From Allium sativum (lineage: Eukaryota; Streptophyta; Magnoliopsida; Asparagales; Amaryllidaceae): DNA of 64,000 bases. Location of the stretch: contig CM060918.1 in the NCBI GenBank assembly GCA_030737875.1, forward strand, positions 775,428,552-775,492,551, in the 5' to 3' direction. The translations under genes and the position numbers were made by a program. Positions 55,925 to 64,000 of this stretch are shown piece after piece; position 1 is the first letter of the stretch; every line of letters begins with the position of its first letter. The notes beneath the pieces are model-generated. The model made no database searches, had not been told where the DNA came from, and saw only the letters and a program-made list of their open reading frames with translations.

Positions 55925-58845
55925 TGTAACACCCCGTAATTTTAATGACACTAAAGATGATAAATTAAAGAATACTTAATTAAATATTCATAATTAAGTA
56001 AAATGGACTGTTCCATTGCGTTCGTCTCAGAATTCTGCTTGAGAGAGACACCTAGTTTGCGTAAAACAAACACCATATGAAGAAGTTATTAAAGTTTGAA
56101 GTTTGTATACGTACAAGAAGAATATATATGAATCAAAATAAGTCCAGAAATTCAAAACGATTCAAAATCATGCGGAGGACCTAGGCGGGAAATTTCCCGC
56201 TCTAGGTGTCGACTTAGGGGTCGATACCATCATAGGGGTGTCGACACCCAAGTCGACACCCACACAGGGGGGGTCGACCCCCATGCCAACACCCCCCCCA
56301 GATCCAGGGCAGATTCCTGCTTCTAAACGTGGACTGATTTCTGGTCTAGATTCGTTGGTTTTAGTCTATAAGTATGACCCTATACCCATTGTTTTCTTCA
56401 CACAAAAACAATGGAGGACTAGATGCTGCCTCTGCCTAAACTAAAATAGCTTGTTCTTCTTCTATAACGGGGGTTGGACTAATTTAGAGATATGTGATTC
56501 AACCTCTGCAAATCCTATTTTATTTCTTATATCCAATCACGGTGAGTCTATGTTAATCTTAGATCTAAATACTTAAAAATTAATCTTGACGTGACAATAA
56601 CTTGGATCTAAGCCTATGACTATTTGAATCATATCAGATCTGCTATAATTAACCTGTGTATTTAAGTTATTCTGACATGATTATGAACTAGATCCAAGCC
56701 TATACCGATTTATCATGTCAGATCTGCCATTGTTAGTTGATCTAACCCATTGTTTAGCATCTCAACATGCTTGTTTATGATATTAGAATCAGTTCTGTTA
56801 TCACATGTTCATCAGATCTGTTCCTATATGCTTATCTTGTCATTATGCCCAACTTTGTCATTGTTGGTTGCTATGCCTATTTTACCGTCGTATGTCAATC
56901 CTGTTATTGTGATTATTTCTGTCCTCTTCCCTTCTTCTTTTCCCTTTTTCTTTTTATAGCCAGGCTACCTTCGAGCCTAAGCATGCCACTGAAATATGTG
57001 AATGCGGTAAATTAGGAACGAGGGGAAAACGTTAAATTTGTGGCATAACTTATATTAGAAAATTTGGGCATAACTTGAATGTAATACATGTATATAGATT
57101 TGGGGCATAAACTAAACTTTGATTAAAGACCTAAATTTGGGGCGTATGGTTCATTATGAACATGACTTGGGAAAGGGGCATGAAAACTTATAACGACATA
57201 GGAATAATTGGTTAATAATGAAGATGCCTAGAATTACAGTATTTAGAAACTGTAATGGCACTTAGACATGAGGTTAGATTACACTTGTGGTGGAAGTCTG
57301 GCCGGAACCGACCGACATATCTAGCGACCACAATCGGTGAATCTAATGTGAGGGGTCTAAGTGCACAAGCTCGGGACGTGTCAAGACACGAGGTTAAGAC
57401 AGACTTGTAGAAGAAGTCCGCCCGGACCCAACCAGGATATCCAGCATCCACAGGTTGTAGGCTTAATATGGGACGTCTAGTACATTATAACGATAAATGA
57501 ATATGGTAATAAACTTGGATACTTAACCTAGTTGAATCCTTAGGGATTGGATGAATATGTTAACTTGAATAGGGGTTAAGTAAAATTGTATGAAACATTG
57601 GGGGAGGGGGGGGTTAAGTATATCTTGGGTTGGTGGGTAATATTTATATATAGGCCCACAAAGTTAACCTATGGGGTTATGCAATCTTTTACTCTGGTAT
57701 GACATAACCTGTGGAAAACCTAGTGGGGATGCAAGCGTAGGGGGAAGCTTGTATCATCTTGTGTGTGGGACCCGTTTCAGTCAGTAACCCTTATATAGGT
57801 ATCAAACGAGTACTTTAAACTAGGTCGGAGTCGGGGCACGCTTACTGGGCTGATTGTAAGAGATCCAAAAGAGGGGACGGTGTCTGACGGTGCGTTCCAT
57901 CGGGCTCATGTGCATGCATGGGTCCGCCTGCCCGGGAAAATAAGACGCTGTGGCATCGGTAGATATGGTTGTGCACATCCAGGAAGTGAAGGGTTGCCAC
58001 TTTAGGAAGTGATACATCCTATTGTGGGGTCAGCACAGGGTATCTACGAAGTAGGGAGCCAATCGATTGGGGTAGTAATTAGGGTACATCTAGACTCTAG
58101 TATGTTTAGGAGCCCGTTCTTATCCTTAGGGGTAACTCTGGTATGTTCGGTTGCCTGTTGATTGTATGAGGTTAAACCTCTCACTAGAAGTACGCCTAAG
58201 TCTATCATCCTATGGTTGTTGGGATCATCTCATTCTGGTTATACTAGTATTAGTGCAGAGAAAGGGAAAGTACTAGAGAAACACAATATACTCTATCATA
58301 TTTATCCTTTTTACCTTGTCATACCTGCCTTTTATAATGTTATCTCTCTTATCCACTTTATATGTCTGTCATGACACTTTTACTTATTTATATGCTAAAA
58401 GTAATTGGGCTGGCCATATTTTATGTCTGACCTATTTTGTTTCCTCTTCTTTTTCTTCCGTTCCCTCCTCCGAGGTTCTCAGGGTGGGAATACTCAAGCT
58501 TGATCAGGACTCTGCTTTCATCTTGCTTGGAGCTGTTTTAGATGTACGGCTTGATTTCATATCTCTCTACAATGGCTATGTTTTAGGGATTATGCTTCTT
58601 TTATTATTATACTCTGATGTTTTAAGTACTAGACAGATGTTTTAATGATGTACTGGGTTTTATGCATTTCATACATATGATGTAACCATATTTTGAACTA
58701 CGATGATTTCTGCTTAATAAAATTTTAAATTCTGCTGCTATTTTATATTTGGCTTGTAATGTTTCTGTTTCTGTTTACCTATAACGCTTCACGAAACTTA
58801 ATGCATTCTCTTAACGAGTGACATTACCGGACGTAGGGTGTTATA
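55925..58845 (+). repeat. Right LTR of element D (2921 bp)
   Basis: It matches the left LTR (45166-48043) throughout with scattered substitutions and small indels. It begins TGTAACACCCCGTAATTTTAA. The end reads GGGTGTTATA, with T replacing C in the usual terminal CA. TATAAGTA at 56367-56374 replaces the left LTR's TATAAATA. The target duplication ATCTG follows. Confidence 0.93.
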
Positions 58846-59500
58846 ATCTGCCTTGTTTGCAAACACGACCGGTGCACCACATTCGGAAACACTTCTCCGA
58901 ATGAATCCCTTTCCTAGAAGGTCACGAACTTGCACCTCCATATATCGCTGTTCCTTAGGCGCCATCCTCCTAAGAGGCATAACGATTGGTCTAGCACCCT
59001 CAACCAAATCAATCCTAAACTCGTTCTCACGATGCGGCTGTAACCCTTTGACCTCATCAAAGACATCCTCATACTTATTAACGATCAGCTCAGATGACAA
59101 GTCTTCCTGTGGAATCCCAAACGAATATAGATTGCTCATGAAGACACCCTCTTCGTGCTTACATCTAATCAACACCTTTCGCCCTTCCACATCCCTGACT
59201 CTCTCCTCTAGCTTCTCGCAGTTCACTCTTGCCGCATACCTCTTGAGCCAATACCCAAGATGATCCCAAACCCAACGAAGTTAAGAACAAAGCAATCATA
59301 TAAAAAATAGCAACCATGACTCGACAACACTAGACCACGACAAATCATGCAAAGATTGGACGAACCCCCAACTGGATTAGTCACTACAAAAGGTCTATCA
59401 CAAATCTCAGGTTCCAAACCCAAGTGGCACACAAGCTCATTGCAAATGAAAGAATGTGATGCTCCAGTATCGAACTAAACTCGAACTGAGCAACCTCGGA
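58846..59500 (-). pseudogene. Element C protease and start of reverse transcriptase
   Basis: On the minus strand, a frame near 59490 shows FDTGASHSFI, an intact aspartic-protease active site. HLGLEPEICDRPFVVTNPVG, MICRGL and ILGIG follow. After a shift, the 142-codon frame from 59226 reads KYEDVFDEVKGLQPHRENEF, MAPKEQRYMEVQ and GKGFIRRSVSECGAPVVFAN. It then stops exactly at element D's insertion. Continuation is at 45165. Confidence 0.9.
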
Positions 59501-60473
59501 AAGAAAGAGTACCTTGCACGCCGACACCCTTTCCCTTTTCCTCTACAGTAGGAGCTCTTGGATAAGTTGGCACGGCTTACAAAGCATATGCCTTCACGAC
59601 CTGCTTGCCCTTAGCTGATTCTTGACAGTCTTTCTTCTCATGCCCAGGCTTCCCACACTTGAAGCACTTCTTCTCAGCTTTGGGATTCATGCACTCATTA
59701 GCAAAATGGCCTTTCCGTTGGCAGTTAAATCAAACCACCTCACTCTTAGGCTTCTTTTAGCCAACCCTTCCTTTCTGCTGTTGCTGCTTCCTCTTCTTAT
59801 TATTACCACCCTGTTGTGGTTTTTGAGCCTCTTTGGTTGCAGCGACAACATTTGCTTCCTTAGGAAACAAGCTCTCATGGCGAATAGCTTTTTCCATAAT
59901 ATTCTCAAATGAATCGTCAAGATGATCCATAATGACCTTCCAATATAGGTATCCAGACCCATAACAAATTTCTCGTTCTTCTGATAAGGCGTATCAATGT
60001 ATGAACGAGCGTATTTAGACAAGGCCTAAAAATCAGAAACATAATCAAGCACAGAATGACCATTCTATTTCAGCTCCACGAACTTCTTGAACAAAGTTGA
60101 CTCTGAGCAGTGGAGATAAAATTTGCTTCAAACTTAGCCTGGAATTGGTTCCATGAAATTTCTTCCTCTAGAGTCTCAAGCGTGACTGAATTCCACCATT
60201 CCATGGCCCTGCCTAGCAGTTGCCTTGATGCAAGCTTTCATTAGGTTGCACCATCCAAACTCAAGTCTCCAAAGATACAAACACAAGAATCCATCCACCT
60301 CTGAACCTCTTCATCTATCTCAGATCCTTTGAATGGTTTTCCTCCTAGAGATGTTTAATCTTTGCATAGCTTCGCAAAGTCCACAACCTAGGCAACTGAA
60401 CTCCTATGTCTACCGCAGCTGCCATTGGAGCGTGGACCCTTCGCTTGAATGCCTCCATCATGGCTTCAAACAT
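59501..60473 (-). pseudogene. Element C gag
   Basis: On the minus strand it starts near the ATG at 60473 (MFEAMMEAFKRR) and is broken by several stops and shifts. GGKPFKGSE, YARSYIDTPYQKNEKFVMGL and an Arg/Lys/Gln-rich tract are readable. Two CCHC knuckles follow. The first has its opening Cys replaced by TGA (59729 region). The second, CFKCGKPGHEKKDC, is intact near 59630-59672. The gag core differs from that of A and D, so C is a different family. Confidence 0.85.
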
Positions 60474-60721
60474 GGTAGGGTAGTCTGGTTCACTACCATT
60501 TACCCCTCCAGTATTAGCTCCCCTAGCAGTGTGTTTTTATGGTCATCTACTCATTCTAAATATGCAATTTAGAATAATTAGCCACTTCCAAGAAAAATTG
60601 CTAAAGGAATACAACCGCTACTACTATATATGCTAATATATATAGTAAGCATCCAACTAAAATCTACAAGTACGTCTCTTATACGTGATTACGTCTTAGA
60701 ACTTTGGCTAAAGTCATTAAC
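60474..60721 (-). other. Element C leader between primer site and gag
   Basis: Non-coding sequence, AT-rich at its right part. No other feature is seen. Confidence 0.5.
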
Positions 60722-60736
60722 CTGGCTCTGATACCA
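60722..60736 (-). promoter_or_regulatory. Primer-binding site of element C (tRNA-Met type)
   Basis: The minus strand reads TGGTATCAGAGCCAG just after the 5' LTR. It matches the tRNA-Met 3' end and fixes the orientation of element C. Confidence 0.9.
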
Positions 60737-60738
60737 AA

Positions 60739-63555
60739 CATGATGACCGCCCACAACCCTCGCACTAAATAAGAGGAATAATGCACTAAAAGGTGTGCAT
60801 GACAACTATGGACGATCATCAAATTAGGTAAATATCATCGGAACCTGTCGTAAATCTCACAGCACAAGGATAAAATATAATAGAACATATACAACAGGTA
60901 ATAGTAGTGAAGCATCACATAGCAAACTTTTCAAAGTTTCACAACATCCTGAAAGATTATCCCAACATCACAGGAAATATAAAATATGTACATAAGGCCT
61001 CACTACAACACTCATAGAGCAACTCAAACAGTAGAAACAGAAGTACTATATATTAGTAAAAGTAATACGTCATCCTCCTGCTCGCCTTCACATAGCAGCA
61101 TCGTCCTCACTAATCACCTGTCACCTGGTACTTAGACTTCCCATCCACAACCGGATGAACAGCCTAAGGTAATAAGAGGAAACATAAAACCTTGAGTCAG
61201 ACAACAGTCTTAGTGAGAGATAAAACAGCTAACAAACTTCATAAATAAAGTATATGAGAGTGGATAGATAAACATACTAATCTACCCACAATACCAGAGA
61301 AGAACTCAACCCAATCTTCCCCACATCGAACAGTGATAGTCTTTACATTAAACAATTTAACCATTCATCCATGGAAACCAGAAACACCCATTCAATCATG
61401 GTAAAGCACTCATGACATCCAGATTATCTATCTCATGTAAACCATCATAATCGAATTCAACTTCCCTCAAGCACAATCCCCAGAGGCCATAAACCAATAT
61501 CAGACAAGCACTCAAGGAACATCTCCTTCGACATTGGACAACTTACATGAGACGGTACAAACAAAACAACCAATCATCCATGACTGACTCTGGCTATCAC
61601 CGCCAATCCTGCTTTGAAACCATCGTTAATCGTATGACGGCCAACCTTGCCACATGTCAAGGGCTAATGTTAACCCCAGTTCTAGCACAAATTCTATACG
61701 TCTTCCAACGATATGTATGTCCAACCTTGAAACTAGGCCTTTCAACGATACCCAGGGTACTCGACATACAACCGGTCTTTTAGACGTCTCTAGTGTACCC
61801 CCGTTTCGATCCTGCTAGAACTTATGACAACAATATTCTCTCGGCCTTCATATCTCTAGTCATCCAACCCGACGACTTTTCATAGCTCAAGCGACCTTCT
61901 CAAGCAACCATTATTCACCAACTCACGACCTTTGAGTTGCCACCTCATTCGCTGTTCTCCACCAACCAACGAACACATTTCAACACATTGAACCTTCCTA
62001 CTTGAATTTACTTTGAAGTCACACCATCACCGAGCCAAATTACATCATTGCTCTATGGCTAGGGTTCAGGGGGTTGCCCCCGAAAAATATTTTTTTCAGA
62101 CATTTTTGTTCAAATCTGAGTCATACTCGAAAAATAAATTTTCCAGAAATGACCCTATTATGCACGACTGATCAGATCATGCTCGATCCCTATGAGCACG
62201 ACCGACCAGATGTTGCTCGACCCCAATCCTTCAACCAGAAGCCATCCTGCACGACTAAGCCTCCTGACCGACCTACCCCAGGCCATGCTCAACCCAACCT
62301 TGCTCGAGCCAACACTGCCTGACCAGACTTCCTTACACCATAACCATGCTCGAGCCCATGCTCGACCGACCATAACTTGCTCGACTAGAACTGCTGCTCG
62401 ACCCTGACCAAGTCCTGCTCGAGCCTAGGCTCGCTCGACCCGACTACGTGCGACCGACCCTGTGACTTGTTCTCCAAGACACCACTACGACTGACCAACC
62501 TTGGATGGTCACAAACGACCCAAAACCTGCACTCCTCCATTTCCACTCCAATTTCGATCAAAACTTCGCCAAACGATAGATTCGATGAAACCAACTTGTC
62601 AAATCCATCAAATATGACCACAAACATGATATGAATCCATTAACAACACGAAAACGTTGATTATCACTAAAGGTTACGCAAATCACTCCAATATCATGAT
62701 GATTGATCATTGCACAAAGTTATAGATCTAACTTACATAATCATATAAAATGGCATAGGAGTTACCAATCTAAACTTGCTAAAATAGATCATAGGGTGAT
62801 TCATATGAAAACGGACTTGTCATGGTATAGAACTATGGTTAAACACTTGAATATGATAAAAACATGATCAAACACTCATATACTTCATTGAATCCATGTG
62901 AGAGTTGCAAATCACTCACTGATCCTTCCAAATAAGCAAAAATCAATGCAATAAGATTCCGGACAGCAAGCACTTTGAACAAACCCCTTGATCTGATGAA
63001 CTCCCGCTTCAAATGATGTAGATCTAGCCTCCAATGATATAGATCTTTGATTTGCTTCCTTAGATTTTGATTTTTAATGGTGGAAATGTGTTAGAGGAAG
63101 GAGGAACATAGGCCACCTAATGAGGGAATAGAGAAATTAAACCATTTCTCATACCTCCCACCCCCTATTTATACCCTTCCACTAGACCACTAATGGACCT
63201 TCCCAAATCAGCCCACTGTGGCTCTCCAAACCTGAACAGCCAACTAAAAAACCTTAAAAGAATGATTCCTCCCAAACCGCTGATCCGAATCTTTAATGTA
63301 ACCACTCTACGGAAAGGTAATCATCATTTCCTTTCCAATGACACAAGTCTCACTACCTGATTCGACCCAAGTCAAAAGTTATGCCCTGTACAAGACTGAC
63401 AGGTGCAAAATGGTCACAAACAAAATCGGTAAAAATTATGGACATGTCTCACATCCACATAAGCAATATATTAAAATATGAGAATGATCCAACCCTCAGG
63501 GAATAAAATAAAAATATTTTACGATCTTCCGATACGTAAAATGTGGGCTGTTACA
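60739..63555 (-). repeat. 5' LTR of element C (2817 bp)
   Basis: On the minus strand it begins TGTAACAGCCCACATTTTACG at 63555 and ends near 60739. The terminal bases are altered relative to the 3' LTR (CATGATGACC here against TGTGACGACC at 29057 on the plus strand). A TATA box (minus GTATAAATAG) lies at 63165-63174. A CGACC-rich domain lies at 62160-62510. The target duplication GGAGC follows at 63556-63560. Confidence 0.93.
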
Positions 63556-63560
63556 GGAGC
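63556..63560. repeat. Target-site duplication of element C, right copy (GGAGC)
   Basis: It is identical to 29052-29056, which lies directly outside the other end of element C, 34.5 kb away. This shows that everything between is one nested insertion. Confidence 0.92.
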
Positions 63561-64000
63561 AATGATAAAACAAGGATGTCAAGATGTCTGAGCGAGGAAG
63601 CAGAAAGATATTTTGCAGATTTCTTGTCTAATGTTGAGGACACCGATATATCATCATTTGATGGTGATAAAAGCGACACAAGTTCAGCCATAGGAAGCAG
63701 CGTAAGAATTAAGGATTCTTCTGTTGCTTATAATGTTATTTCAGAAGTCCGTGGAATTCTGGCAAACGGAACTTCTCCTCTGGCGAAGACTTCTGTTGCA
63801 TATAATGTTATATTAGAAATTCATGAAATCTTGGCAAATAGAACTTCTCCTCCGCCAGAGACTTTAGCTGCATCTAATTCTTATCCGAGGTTCATAAATT
63901 TTTTCCAAATGCAACTTCTTTGCCAACAAAGACTGATGGTGTTTTTCTTCCATGGTTAGATTTGGAGAAGCAACGACGCCTCTCCTTTTCCATGCAAAAC
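63561..64000 (+). pseudogene. Main part of the split host exon, runs off the window
   Basis: It continues the frame of 28815-28952 and 29051-29056. The peptide is acidic and Ser-rich, with EEAERYFADFLSNVEDTDIS and SFDGDKSDTSSAIGSS. A 24-residue unit starting SVAYNVI is tandemly repeated (63720-63791 and 63792-63863). This frame stops at 63957, but the +2 frame is open from 63878 to the end. It contains PTKTDGVFLPWLDLEKQRRL, so a frameshift lies at 63878-63904. No known domain was recognised. The frame that starts at 63543 inside the LTR is not the real start. Confidence 0.65.

Larger units (their letters stand above)
45166..58845 (+). mobile_element. Element D: complete-length Ty3/gypsy (Tekay/Del-like) element containing a solo LTR
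   Basis: The left LTR is 45166-48043 and the right LTR 55925-58845, and ATCTG flanks it exactly (45161-45165 and 58846-58850). It interrupts element C reverse transcriptase between two adjacent conserved codons. Internal order is primer site, gag, protease, reverse transcriptase, RNase H, integrase, chromodomain-like end, polypurine tract. The integrase is itself interrupted by a solo LTR (52371-55144). Many stops and frameshifts show it is dead. It is clearly related to A in both coding and LTR sequence but is a separate insertion. Confidence 0.94.
29057..63555 (-). mobile_element. Element C: minus-strand Ty3/gypsy retrotransposon split by three nested elements
   Basis: The 5' LTR is at 60739-63555, the primer site at 60722-60736, and gag, protease and the start of reverse transcriptase run leftwards to 58846. 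Reverse transcriptase continues at 45165-44489, integrase and chromodomain-like C-terminus at 35576-34561, and the 3' LTR at 34560-29057. GGAGC flanks both outer ends. Inserted in it are D (45166-58845), A (35577-44488) and solo LTR E (30835-33521). RNase H and most of the integrase are deleted at the A junction. Its own parts add up to roughly 9.3 kb. Confidence 0.93.

Noticed and set aside
63543..63560. Start codon of the host frame
   Set aside because: This ATG lies in the LTR of element C. The frame belongs to an internal exon whose beginning is at 29051.

Overview
This is plant nuclear DNA, very probably from a flowering plant: mostly repeats, with no intact gene. The evidence is Ty1/copia and chromovirus-type Ty3/gypsy LTR retrotransposons with plant tRNA-Met primer sites, an RTE-clade LINE with a (TTG)n tail, a hAT-type miniature element, Helitron-type termini, and short exons bounded by GT/AG. 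The species cannot be named from the sequence. No bacterial operon, tRNA, rRNA or CRISPR array was seen.

Layout. (1) 1-13.2 kb is AT-rich intergenic DNA. It holds a truncated Copia element with both LTRs and a 5-bp target-site duplication (2286-7173), an array of small hairpins (about 8.5-8.8 kb), a Copia-like LTR remnant (about 9.1 kb) and an old LTR (from 10146). (2) 13174-13669 is a hAT miniature element with a perfect 8-bp duplication. (3) From 16450 rightwards there are pieces of one decayed plus-strand host gene, at 16450-16560, 28815-28952, 29051-29056 and 63561-64000. The complete internal pieces are multiples of three and the reading phase carries across them. An RTE LINE (16738-19641) and a putative Helitron carrying gene fragments (19924-28486) lie in the intron between the first two pieces. 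(4) 29057-63555 is a 34.5-kb stack of nested LTR elements inserted six bases into a host exon.

Nesting order, read from target-site duplications and interrupted coding sequence. Element C (minus strand, gypsy) entered the host exon with duplication GGAGC. Its 3' LTR was later hit by element E, now a solo LTR at 30835-33521 (duplication ACGAA). Its reverse transcriptase was hit by element D at 45166-58845 (duplication ATCTG). D's integrase was hit by an element of C's LTR family, now a solo LTR at 52371-55144 (duplication GAACG/GAATG). Element A (35577-44488) sits in C's RNase H/integrase region. There a deletion removed part of C together with the first 2.2 kb of A's left LTR. All gag/pol genes carry stops, frameshifts or lost catalytic residues, so none looks autonomous.

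A, D and C end pol with a chromodomain-like segment, have long LTRs beginning TGTAAC and use tRNA-Met, which fits the Tekay/Del chromovirus lineage. No functional system beyond decayed transposons and a disrupted gene could be shown. The most interesting points are the exon-disrupting nest, the palindrome-bounded inversion in the Copia LTR, the gene-carrying Helitron and the internal repeat in the host protein.
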